Assembly (NCBI RefSeq): GCF_900111745.1
Contig: NZ_FOIJ01000020.1
Coordinates: 1 to 64,000 of the forward strand
Length of the DNA stretch: 64,000 nt
Source: Stigmatella erecta
GTDB lineage: Bacteria > Myxococcota > Myxococcia > Myxococcales > Myxococcaceae
Reading direction: 5' to 3'
Part shown: one piece after another, positions 41,407 to 49,438 of the stretch
Layout: every line of letters begins with the position of its first letter
How positions within the stretch are numbered: the first letter of the stretch is position 1
Notes under the pieces: generated by a model
What the model saw: only the letters and a program-made list of their open reading frames with translations
Databases searched by the model: none
Told to the model about the DNA's origin: nothing
Position numbers and translations under genes: made by a program

Positions 41407-42276
41407 TCATGACGCTTCGAACTTCTGGGGCGGCCGGGCCAGGGCCCGCTCCGCGGACAGCCGCGCCTGGTCCAGGGCGCCGAAGCCCCGCTCCAGGGTC
41501 GTCGGGGTCACCGGCGGCAGGTTGGACGTGACGACGTACACCGGCACCTTCCGGGTCTCCAGCAGGCTCAGTTGGAGCCGGAAGTGGTCGTGCCGCAGGG
41601 CCGCCGAGGCCGTGGCCAGCCCCTGGGCGTACACCAGCGGGCCTCCGACGATCTTGCGCGTCTTGCTCGGCAGGTAGTGCACGAGCAGCACGTCCAGGTC
41701 CTTGCCGATGGCGTTCTCGCTCAGCGCCAGCGCGGGCGCCTTGTCCACCAGGCCCCCGTCCCAGTAGTGGGACTGCCCGATGGGCACCGAGCGGAACAGG
41801 CCCGGGTAGGCACACGTGGCGTGGATGGCCGGGGCCAGCTCTCCCGAGGTGAACACATCGTGCGTGCCCTGGGTGAGGTTCGCCGCCACCAGGAGCAGCG
41901 GGTGCGGCAGCTCCTCGAAGGTGCGCACCGGCAGGTTGTCCTCCAGCAGCGTCCGGAAGCGCTTGCCCTTGAGCAGGCCCGAGAAGCCGTGCCCCTTGCG
42001 CACGTCCATCACCGCGCCAATGGGGTCCGGATCCCAGAAGTTCTCCTTCGTCTGCTTCAGCAGCAACTCCTCGATCTCGGGGATCGGCATGCCCGAGGCC
42101 CCGAGGGCCGCCACCATGCCTCCCGCCGAGGTGCCCGCGTAGGCCGTGGGGTGAATGCCCGCGCTCGCCAGCCCCTTCAGGAAGCCGGCGTGTCCGTAGA
42201 AGCCGAAGTAGCCCGCGGAGAGGACGAGTCCGATGCGTTTGCCGTCGAGGAGCTGGTGCAAGGTGGGAGTGGCCAT
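41407..42276 (-). CDS. Patatin-like phospholipase
   Basis: 289 aa, no signal peptide. Oxyanion-forming start VLSAGYFGFYGHAGFLKGL (residues 18-36, a variant of the G-G-G/A pattern with Phe and Tyr), nucleophile GTSAGG with Ser50, and catalytic Asp173 in YWDGGLVD. Patatins are Ser-Asp acyl hydrolases acting on phospholipids or related lipids. Start ATG 42276 is chosen because the frame upstream to 42369 overlaps the divergent promoter. Divergent from the ArsR-methyltransferase gene, 97 nt away. Confidence 0.92.
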   Translation of the reverse strand: MATPTLHQLLDGKRIGLVLSAGYFGFYGHAGFLKGLASAGIHPTAYAGTSAGGMVAALGASGMPIPEIEELLLKQTKENFWDPDPIGAVMDVRKGHGFSGLLKGKRFRTLLEDNLPVRTFEELPHPLLLVAANLTQGTHDVFTSGELAPAIHATCAYPGLFRSVPIGQSHYWDGGLVDKAPALALSENAIGKDLDVLLVHYLPSKTRKIVGGPLVYAQGLATASAALRHDHFRLQLSLLETRKVPVYVVTSNLPPVTPTTLERGFGALDQARLSAERALARPPQKFEAS

Positions 42277-42349
42277 GGCACCCACATAGACGAGGGACTC
42301 TCCAGGAGCAACGCGTCGCGTCGCGCAACCCTGTGGAATCCCGCCTCGA

Positions 42350-42373
42350 ATCGATGTATGTTGATGCACCGAT
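42350..42373. promoter_or_regulatory. ArsR-type operator candidate at the methionine operon
   Basis: ATCGATGTA-N6-TGCACCGAT, an imperfect dyad (7 of 9 arm positions symmetric) whose last base touches the ATG at 42374. Position before an ArsR-family gene suggests autoregulation. No Shine-Dalgarno fits between it and the ATG. Confidence 0.5.
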
Positions 42374-43270
42374 ATGGATGTTCTCTCCCAGTCCTTTCGC
42401 GTCCTTGGCGATGCGACACGGCTGCGGATCCTGCGCCTCGTGGCCCAAGCTCCGCTGAACGTGACGGAACTGGTGTCCCTGGTGGGCGTGGCGCAGTCCT
42501 CGGTCTCCCATCACCTGGGCAAGCTCAAGGGGCTGGGCCTCATCCGCGAGGAGCGCCAGGCTGGCTACACCTACTATTCCCTGGCCCTGGAGCCGGCGGA
42601 CAGCCGCTGGCCGCTCATCCGGCTGGCCCAGGAGGCCGAGGACGACACCGGCGACTCCGCCCGGCTGAAGGACCTGCTCCGCGCGCGCGAGGACCGGCAG
42701 GCGCTCAACGAGCGGCTCCTGGAGCCGGGCCAGTCCTGGTCCCTGTGGGCGGGCGCGCTCGCCTCGCTGCTGCCCCCGCTGGATGTCGCGGACTTTGGCT
42801 GCGGCACCGGCACGCTCTCGGTGGCCATCGCCCGCTGGGCCCACCGGGTCTGGGCCATTGATCAAAACTCCGAGGCGCTCGCCCAGGCGAAGGAGCGCGC
42901 CGCGCGCGAGGGCCGCGCCAACATCCAGTTCCTGTGCGAGAACCTGCACCGGCTGTCCCTGCCCACGGGCGAGCGGGATCTCGTCGTCATCTCCCAGAGC
43001 CTGCACCACGTGGAGTCCCCGGCGGCGGTGCTGGCCGAGGCCTCCCGGCTGCTCAAGCCCGGGGGCAAGCTGGTGGTGCTGGAGCTGATGCCGCACGAGG
43101 AGCGCTGGGTGCTCGACCGGCTGGGCCACAGGCACCTGGGCTTCTTGCCCGAATTTCTCGAGGCCGCGTTGCGTGAGACCGGCTTCCAGTCTCTCAACCG
43201 TGAGGTCCACGCGCGCGACGGGGCCAGTCCGTTTCGCGTGTTCCTCCTGACCGGAGTCAAAGCCGCATGA
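42374..43270 (+). CDS. ArsR-family regulator fused to SAM methyltransferase
   Basis: 298 aa. Residues 1-75: ArsR winged helix (RVLGDATRLRILRLVAQAPLN, then VAQSSVSHHLGKLKGLGLI). From ~130: class I methyltransferase (VADFGCGTGTLSVAIAR motif I; IDQNSEAL; ISQSLHHVESPAAV; GGKLVVLEL). There are no metal-binding Cys pairs, so it is unlikely to be an arsenic sensor. ArsR proteins fused to a methyltransferase, or standing alone near metH (SahR type), are known regulators of methionine/SAM-cycle genes. Its stop overlaps the metH start (ATGA, 43267-43270), so they form one operon. The ATG at 42374 has no ribosome-binding site, pointing to a leaderless or atypical start. Confidence 0.9.
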   Translation: MDVLSQSFRVLGDATRLRILRLVAQAPLNVTELVSLVGVAQSSVSHHLGKLKGLGLIREERQAGYTYYSLALEPADSRWPLIRLAQEAEDDTGDSARLKDLLRAREDRQALNERLLEPGQSWSLWAGALASLLPPLDVADFGCGTGTLSVAIARWAHRVWAIDQNSEALAQAKERAAREGRANIQFLCENLHRLSLPTGERDLVVISQSLHHVESPAAVLAEASRLLKPGGKLVVLELMPHEERWVLDRLGHRHLGFLPEFLEAALRETGFQSLNREVHARDGASPFRVFLLTGVKAA

Positions 43271-46200
43271 GCCACCTGCCCGCCCCCCTGCCGCTGCCCC
43301 CTGGTGAGAATGGCCGCCGCGTCGAGGCTCTGCGCGCCGCGATGCGCGAGCGCGTCCTGGTGCTCGACGGGGCCATGGGCACGCTCATCCAGGCCCAGAA
43401 CCTCAAGATGAACGACTTCGGCGGGGCCGAGTACGAGGGCTGCAACGAGCACCTCGTCCTCACCCGGCCCGACATCATCCAGGGCATCCACGCGGAGTAC
43501 TTCGCCGCGGGCGCGGACGTGACGGAGACGGACTCCTTCGGCGGCACGCCCCTGGTGCTCGCCGAGTTCGGCCTGGGCCACAAGGCGCTGGAGATCAACA
43601 TCGCGGCCTCGCGGCTGGCCCGCCAGGCGGCCGCCGACGCCGAGGCGAAGGACGGCCGGATGCGCTGGGTGGCCGGCTCCATCGGCCCCACCACCAAGGC
43701 CATCTCGGTGACGGGCGGCATCACCTTCGACGAGCTGGTGAACCAGTTCGCGGCGCAGACCGAGGGCCTGGCCATCGGGGGCTCGGACTACCTGCTGGTG
43801 GAGACGTGCCAGGACACCCGCAACGTGAAGGCGGCGCTCCTGGGCATCGAGCGGGCCTTCCGCAAGCTGGGCTACGCGCTGCCCGTGGCGGTGTCCGGCA
43901 CCATCGAGCCCATGGGGACGATGCTGGCGGGCCAGTCGGTGGAGAGCCTCGCCGCGTCGCTGGAGCACGTGGAGCTGCTCTACCTGGGGCTCAACTGCGC
44001 CACCGGCCCGGAGTTCATGACGGACCACCTGCGCTCCTTGTCCGGCATGAGCCCCTTCGCCGTCTCGTGCGTGCCCAACGCGGGCCTGCCGGACGAGAAC
44101 GGCCACTACCTGGAGTCGCCGGAGATGCTCGCCCGCTCGCTGCGGCGCTTCTGTGAACATGGCTGGCTCAACGTGGTGGGGGGCTGTTGTGGCACGCGCC
44201 CCAGCCACATCCGCGCCATCGCCGACGCGGTGAAGGGGCTGCGGCCCCGGACGGCCACGGCCAAGCCGCGCTCCACGCTGTCCGGCGTGGACTTCCTGGA
44301 GGTGACGGACGACCTGCGCCCGCTCATCGTGGGCGAGCGCACCAACGTCATCGGCAGCAAGAAGTTCAAGGAGCTCATCGCCGCCGGGCAGTACGAGGAC
44401 GCCTCGGAGGTGGCCCGCGCCCAGGTGAAGCGGGGCGCCCAGGTCATCGACATCTGTCTGGCCAACCCCGACCGGGACGAGCTGGAGGACATGACGCGCT
44501 TCCTGGACGTGGTCGTCAAGAAGGTGCGGGTGCCCTTGATGATCGACTCCACGGACGAGAAGGTCATCGAGCGGGCGCTCACGTACTGCCAGGGCAAGGC
44601 CATCATCAACTCGGTCAACCTGGAGGACGGCGAGGAGCGCTTCGAGAAGGTGGTGCCCCTGGCGCGCCAGTACGGCGCGGCGCTGGTGGTGGGCTGCATC
44701 GACGAGGTGGGCATGGCCGTCACCCGCCAGCGCAAGCTGGAGGTGGCCCAGCGCTCCGTGGAGCTGCTCACCGGCAAGTACGGGATGAAGGCGGAGGACC
44801 TGTACTTCGATCCGCTGGTGTTCCCGTGCGCCTCGGGCGACGCGCAGTACACGGGCAGCGCGGTGGAGACCATCGAGGGCGTGCGGCTCATCAAGCAGCG
44901 CTTCCCCCAGTGCAAGACGGTGCTGGGCATCTCCAACGTGTCCTTCGGCCTGCCCACCGCGGGCCGCGAGGTGCTCAACTCCGTGTTCCTCTACCACTGT
45001 GTCCAGGCGGGCCTGGACATGGCGCTCGTGAACTCGGAGAAGCTGGAGCGCTACCCGTCGCTGCCCCAGGAGGAGCGCACGCTGGCGGAGGACCTCCTCT
45101 ATAACCGGGGCGGAGACCCCATCACGCCCTTCGCCGCGCACTTCCGCGAGCGCAAGCCGCAGAAGGCCGCCACCAGCTCCCTGCCGCTGGAGGAGCGGCT
45201 GCAGCGCTACATCATCGAGGGCTCGCGCGATGGCCTCTTCGCGGACCTGGACCTGGCCATGGAGAAGTACGGGCCGCTGGAGATCATCAACGGCCCCCTG
45301 ATGAAGGGCATGGACGAGGTGGGCCGACTCTTCGGCGCCAACGAGCTCATCGTCGCCGAGGTGCTCCAGAGCGCCGAGTCCATGAAGGCCGCCGTGGGCC
45401 ACCTGGAGCCGCGCATGAGCCAGACGCAGACGGCCACTCGCGGCAAGATCGTCCTCGCCACGGTGAAGGGGGACGTGCACGACATCGGCAAGAACCTGGT
45501 GGAGATCATCCTCGCCAACAACGGCTTCCAGGTGGTGAACCTGGGCATCAAAGTGCCCCCCGAGCAGCTCGTGCAGGCCGTGCGCGAGCACCGGCCGGAC
45601 ATGCTCGGCCTGTCGGGGCTGCTGGTGAAGAGCGCGCACCAGATGGTGGCCACCGCGGAGGACCTCAAGCGCGCGGGCGTGGAGGTGCCCATCCTCGTGG
45701 GCGGCGCGGCGCTCAGCCGCAACTTCGTCGACAAGAACATCGCCCCGGCCTACTCGGGCACGGTGGCCTATGCGCAGGACGCCATGAGCGGCCTGGACCT
45801 GGCCAAGCAGATCGTCGACCCCCAGGGGCACGACAAGCTCCGGCAGGAGCTCGCCGAGCGCCGGGCGAAGCTCGCCCAGGAGGTGAAGGACCGGCCCAAG
45901 GTGAGCGCCCCCCTCACCCCCGCCACGCGCAGCAAGTCGGTGAGGGTGCTGGAGACGGTGCCCCCGGTGCCGGACTACGAGCGGCACGTGCTGACGAACA
46001 CGCCGCTCGACCACATCTGGAAGTTCATCAACCCGGTGATGCTCTACGGACGGCACCTGGGCCTGCGCACCTCCTCGCGCGTGCTGGGCACGCCGGCCGA
46101 GGCGGAGCTGGGCAAGACGGAGGAGGGGCGCAAGGCGCTGGCGCTGAAGGAGGAGGTGGAGGCGCTGAAGGCCTTCCTGCGCGGCGGGGTGATGCACGCG

Positions 46201-46779
46201 CGCGCCGTCTTCCAGTTCTTCAAGGCGGGCAGCGACGGCAACCGCGTGCTGCTCTTCGACGGGCTCACGGGCGAGCAGAAGGCCGTCTTCGACTTCCCCC
46301 GCCAGGAGAAGGAGGACGGGGTGTGTCTGGCCGACTACGTGCTGCCGCTGGAGGGTGGGGCGCCGCGCGACAACCTGGGCATGTTCGTCACCACCGCGGG
46401 CGGCGGCATCCGCGAGCTCTCCGAGGGCTTCAAGGCCAAGGGCGAGTTCCTCAAGATGCACGCGGTGCAGGCGCTGGCGCTGGAGACGGCCGAGGGCTAC
46501 GCGGAGCTGCTCCACACCCAGCTGCGCAGCATGTGGGGCTTCCCCGACAAGCCGGACATGACGATGCTGGAGCGCTTCCGGGCGGAGTACGAGGGCAAGC
46601 GCTACTCGTTCGGCTACCCGGCGTGCCCCCGGCTGGAGGACCAGGCGGGGTTGTTCGCCGCGCTGCGTCCAGAGGAGATTGGCGTGCAGCTGACCGACGG
46701 CTTCATGATGGAGCCGGAAGCGTCCGTGTCCGCCGTCGTCTTCCATCATCCTCAGGCGCACTATTTCTCGGTGACATAG
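43267..46779 (+). CDS. metH: Cobalamin-dependent methionine synthase
   Basis: 1170-aa MetH, all four modules present. Homocysteine domain (~15-330): DGAMGTLIQ, zinc ligands C244, C307, C308 (GGCCGTRPSH). Folate/pterin domain (~345-610): ERTNVIGSKKF, then DSTDEKVIE. Cap and B12-binding domain (~640-870): VKGDVHDIGKN with base-off His738, and VGGAALSR. SAM-dependent activation domain (~920-1160): PLDHIWKFINPVMLYGRHLG and FGYPACPRLEDQ. Transfers methyl from 5-methyl-THF to homocysteine in the cytoplasm. ATG overlaps the ArsR-MT stop. E. coli MetH is slightly longer (1227). Confidence 0.98.
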   Translation: MSHLPAPLPLPPGENGRRVEALRAAMRERVLVLDGAMGTLIQAQNLKMNDFGGAEYEGCNEHLVLTRPDIIQGIHAEYFAAGADVTETDSFGGTPLVLAEFGLGHKALEINIAASRLARQAAADAEAKDGRMRWVAGSIGPTTKAISVTGGITFDELVNQFAAQTEGLAIGGSDYLLVETCQDTRNVKAALLGIERAFRKLGYALPVAVSGTIEPMGTMLAGQSVESLAASLEHVELLYLGLNCATGPEFMTDHLRSLSGMSPFAVSCVPNAGLPDENGHYLESPEMLARSLRRFCEHGWLNVVGGCCGTRPSHIRAIADAVKGLRPRTATAKPRSTLSGVDFLEVTDDLRPLIVGERTNVIGSKKFKELIAAGQYEDASEVARAQVKRGAQVIDICLANPDRDELEDMTRFLDVVVKKVRVPLMIDSTDEKVIERALTYCQGKAIINSVNLEDGEERFEKVVPLARQYGAALVVGCIDEVGMAVTRQRKLEVAQRSVELLTGKYGMKAEDLYFDPLVFPCASGDAQYTGSAVETIEGVRLIKQRFPQCKTVLGISNVSFGLPTAGREVLNSVFLYHCVQAGLDMALVNSEKLERYPSLPQEERTLAEDLLYNRGGDPITPFAAHFRERKPQKAATSSLPLEERLQRYIIEGSRDGLFADLDLAMEKYGPLEIINGPLMKGMDEVGRLFGANELIVAEVLQSAESMKAAVGHLEPRMSQTQTATRGKIVLATVKGDVHDIGKNLVEIILANNGFQVVNLGIKVPPEQLVQAVREHRPDMLGLSGLLVKSAHQMVATAEDLKRAGVEVPILVGGAALSRNFVDKNIAPAYSGTVAYAQDAMSGLDLAKQIVDPQGHDKLRQELAERRAKLAQEVKDRPKVSAPLTPATRSKSVRVLETVPPVPDYERHVLTNTPLDHIWKFINPVMLYGRHLGLRTSSRVLGTPAEAELGKTEEGRKALALKEEVEALKAFLRGGVMHARAVFQFFKAGSDGNRVLLFDGLTGEQKAVFDFPRQEKEDGVCLADYVLPLEGGAPRDNLGMFVTTAGGGIRELSEGFKAKGEFLKMHAVQALALETAEGYAELLHTQLRSMWGFPDKPDMTMLERFRAEYEGKRYSFGYPACPRLEDQAGLFAALRPEEIGVQLTDGFMMEPEASVSAVVFHHPQAHYFSVT

Positions 46780-46789
46780 ACTTCTCCCC

Positions 46790-47875
46790 ATGAGCGCGCC
46801 CGACATCCGCCGTGCCGTCCAGCTGCTGCCCACCTGTGCCACCACCGGCGTGGGCAGCCTGCCCCATACGCAGGTGGAACTGGGGCTCCAGGCCGCCCTG
46901 GCGCTGGAGATTCCCTTCCTGCCCCAGCTGCCGAGGAGGGATCCCGCCGAGTACATGATTCCCGCGGCCCTCGAGGGGCTGCCCGGCCTGCGCTTCGACG
47001 AGGACGGCATGTGCACCGTGGACCTCGCCGCGTGGGAGGCGGGGCGCACGGCGTTCGAGGCCAAGCTGGACGAGGCGCTGCACTCCGGGCAGCTCGAGGA
47101 CTTCGAGCCCACCCCGGAGAGCTGCCATGCGTGGCGGCCCTTCCTCTGGGAGGTGGAGCACCGGAAGCTCGCCCTGGTGAAGGCGCAGATCGCCGGCCCC
47201 TTCACGGTGCGCGCGGTGGCGCTCACGAGCGAGGGCGGGGCGCCGCTGGACGTGCCGGGGCTGGACATCGCCATGTACCGGCTGGTGATGGCCCGCTCGC
47301 TGGCGATGGTGAAGGCGCTGCGGCGCGCGAACGCCACGCCGCTCTTCTTCCTGGACGAGCCCGGGCTCTATGCCTTCCAGCGCACCCAGCCCCGCCACCT
47401 GCTGGCGTTGCAGGAGCTGCGGTTGATGGTGCTGGCGCTGCGCCGGGAAGGGGCCCTGGTGGGCATCCACTGCTGCGGCAACACGGACTGGGCCGCGCTG
47501 CTGAACATCCAGCCGGATGTGCTCTCGCTGGACGTGCGCCTGTCGCTGGATGCGGTGCTGGAGGAGTCCGAGGCGCTGACGCGCTTCCTCGACGCGGGCG
47601 CCACGCTGAGCCTGGGCATCATCCCCACGGACCTGGCGTCCACCTACAACGTGCAGGAGCTGACCGAGTCGGTGGAGGCCTCGCTGAAGGCGTCGCTGCC
47701 CAAGGGGCGGCGCTTCACCCAGGTGCTCTCCCACGTGCTGCTGACGCCCGCCTGCGGGCTGGCGATGCGCTCGGTGCCCGACATGGAGCGCATCCTCGGA
47801 GAACTGAGGACCGCTCAGCGCAGCCTGCATGAGACGCTGGACGCTGAGCGAGGCCCGGAGTTCTACGTCATCTGA
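46790..47875 (+). CDS. Core-MetE/MesD-like zinc methyltransferase
   Basis: 361 aa, like the C-terminal barrel of cobalamin-independent methionine synthase MetE but without its N-terminal half (MetE is about 750 aa). The zinc site is preserved: GIHCCGN gives H227 and C229, and LLTPACGLAM gives C322; the third Glu ligand is not placed with certainty. N-terminal VGSLPHTQVE is the family substrate loop. Ten nt after metH, hence the same operon. Short MetE-like proteins include folate-independent methionine synthases (core-MetE, MesA-D). The methyl donor and acceptor here are unknown. Confidence 0.85.
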   Translation: MSAPDIRRAVQLLPTCATTGVGSLPHTQVELGLQAALALEIPFLPQLPRRDPAEYMIPAALEGLPGLRFDEDGMCTVDLAAWEAGRTAFEAKLDEALHSGQLEDFEPTPESCHAWRPFLWEVEHRKLALVKAQIAGPFTVRAVALTSEGGAPLDVPGLDIAMYRLVMARSLAMVKALRRANATPLFFLDEPGLYAFQRTQPRHLLALQELRLMVLALRREGALVGIHCCGNTDWAALLNIQPDVLSLDVRLSLDAVLEESEALTRFLDAGATLSLGIIPTDLASTYNVQELTESVEASLKASLPKGRRFTQVLSHVLLTPACGLAMRSVPDMERILGELRTAQRSLHETLDAERGPEFYVI

Positions 47876-47881
47876 GTGCGG

Positions 47882-48133
47882 TTACTGGCGCCCGAGCCGC
47901 AGCTCGCGCTCGGCCTGGTACCAGTCCTGCTCGTTGCTGCCGTGCTCGCCGCCCCGGGCCTGGTAGATTTCATAGGCGCGGCGGGCGATCTGCTCCTCGG
48001 TGGGCGCGCTGCGGGTGGGCTCGGGCGCCGGCGTGGCCGCGGTCTTCGGAGCCTCCTTCAGTGCCTCCTTGGGCGCTGCCTTCTGGGGCTCTTTGCTGGG
48101 CGAGTTCGACGCTTTGGCGTTTTGCCGGGCCAC
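47882..48133 (-). CDS. Small DUF2934-domain protein
   Basis: 83 aa from a GTG at 48133 with AGGAG six bases upstream; upstream residues of the frame are not convincing. The first half is Lys/Ala/Pro-rich (EPQKAAPKEALKEAPKTA) and the second half is a DUF2934 motif, ARRAYEIYQARGGEHGSNEQDWYQAERELR (key R-A-Y-E-I and D-W-x-x-A-E). Small helical domain of unknown function found widely in proteobacteria and myxobacteria. It ends 6 nt from the convergent core-MetE gene. Confidence 0.8.
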   Translation of the reverse strand: MARQNAKASNSPSKEPQKAAPKEALKEAPKTAATPAPEPTRSAPTEEQIARRAYEIYQARGGEHGSNEQDWYQAERELRLGRQ

Positions 48134-48244
48134 GGAACACTCCTGGGAGAGAGGTAAACGGGCGCACCATACGCCGCTGGGTCCGCGCTGGATCTGCCCT
48201 TTGGAACGTGGGTTGTGGGGTGAACAGCACACTGCGCCCAATGT

Positions 48245-49360
48245 TCAGCGAGCGACACCGGGGAGCACGCCCTTCGCGAGCGCGGCGTCGAGCGCCCGCT
48301 GCATGGCGGTGCTCATTCCCAGCTCCGAGGCCTGGGCGGGCGTGCACCAGCGAAGCTCGTGGAAGGCCGCGGCCCCCGACGGCCGCTGGGGACCGGTGAC
48401 CCGCAGCAGGTGCAGGGTGAGCGCGCGGTGGGTGAGCTGGCGCTTCACCGTGCCGAGCATGCCCTGGGCGGTGAGGGGGACTTCCAGGGCCTCCGAGAGG
48501 CGCGTGGCGGCCTCGGCCTCGGGCGCGCCGGGTGCCACCTCCACCGCGGGCAGTTCCCACAGCCCGCCGAAGAGCCCCTTCTCCGCGCGCCGGGCGAACA
48601 GGAGCGTGTCCCCGTGGGGCCACACCGCGAGCGCGAGCGTCATCAGCTTGGGGGTGGCGCGGACCTTGGCGGGGGGCAACTCGGAGGTGCGGCCCGTCTG
48701 GTAGGCGAGGCAGGCCTCGCGCACGGGGCACAGCAGGCACAGGGGGCGCTCGGGGCGGCACACCGTCGCTCCGTGCTCCATGAGGGCCTGGTTGAAGTCC
48801 CCGGGCCGCTCGCCCTTCACCAGCGCACCGGCCAGGGCCCAGAGGCGGGCCTCCCGCGCCCGGTCCCCGGGCAGGCCTTCCACCACGAAGAGGCGCGAGA
48901 GCACGCGCGCCACGTTGCCATCCACCAGGGGCGCCTCTTCCCCGAAGGCGATGGAGGCCACGGCCCCCGCCGTGTAGCGGCCAAAGCCGGGCAGGGTGAG
49001 CAGGGCCTTGGCGGTGGAGGGGAAGCGTCCGCCGAACTGGGCGGTGACTTCCTGAGCGGCGCGGTGGAGGTTGCGCGCCCGCGAGTAGTAGCCCAGGCCC
49101 TTCCACGCGGCGAGCACGTCCTCCAGCGGCGCCGCCGCCAGGGCCTGCACCGAGGGAAAGCGCGCGAGGAACCGCTCCCAGTAGGGGATGACGGTGGACA
49201 CCTGCGTCTGCTGGAGCATGACCTCGCTCAGCCAGATGGCGTACGGGTCCGCCGTGCGGCGCCAGGGGAGATCCCTCTTCTGCCGGCCGTACCAGGCCAG
49301 CAGGGGGGCCCGGATGGCGGCAAGCCGTCCGGCATCCAGCGCGGGGACATCCAGGGTCAT
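48245..49360 (-). CDS. mutY: A/G-specific adenine glycosylase
   Basis: 371 aa from ATG 49360 (GTG 49372 also possible). DNA repair enzyme removing A opposite 8-oxoG. Helix-hairpin-helix glycosylase domain with EVMLQQTQV (catalytic Glu), TLPGFGRYTAGAV (HhH), LVDGNVARVLSR (catalytic Asp), [4Fe-4S] cluster loop CRPERPLCLLCPVREAC (C-x6-C-x2-C-x5-C), then a NUDIX-like recognition domain (~230-365, LPAVEVAPGAP and LTHRALTLHL). All key residues present. Monocistronic. Confidence 0.97.
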   Translation of the reverse strand: MTLDVPALDAGRLAAIRAPLLAWYGRQKRDLPWRRTADPYAIWLSEVMLQQTQVSTVIPYWERFLARFPSVQALAAAPLEDVLAAWKGLGYYSRARNLHRAAQEVTAQFGGRFPSTAKALLTLPGFGRYTAGAVASIAFGEEAPLVDGNVARVLSRLFVVEGLPGDRAREARLWALAGALVKGERPGDFNQALMEHGATVCRPERPLCLLCPVREACLAYQTGRTSELPPAKVRATPKLMTLALAVWPHGDTLLFARRAEKGLFGGLWELPAVEVAPGAPEAEAATRLSEALEVPLTAQGMLGTVKRQLTHRALTLHLLRVTGPQRPSGAAAFHELRWCTPAQASELGMSTAMQRALDAALAKGVLPGVAR

Positions 49361-49438
49361 GGCGGCGCGCACCTTACCTGGTTGGTCGTCCGTGGCGAAG
49401 GTTTCTCACCATGTCGGGTGGCCCCCGGGCCGTGGGGC

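Noticed and set aside
42277-43266. Cobalamin or SAM riboswitch before metH
   Set aside because: metH follows the ArsR-MT stop directly, and the 97-nt gap upstream of the operon is too short and lacks B12-box-like sequence.
42374-43270. Arsenic-resistance regulator reading of the ArsR fusion
   Set aside because: No metal-binding Cys pair in the wHTH and no ars genes nearby.
42862-47337. Very long open frame (~1490 codons) on the minus strand opposite metH
   Set aside because: Arg/His/Ala-rich and without family motifs; it is the mirror of a GC3-rich real gene. The plus-strand metH has every domain motif.
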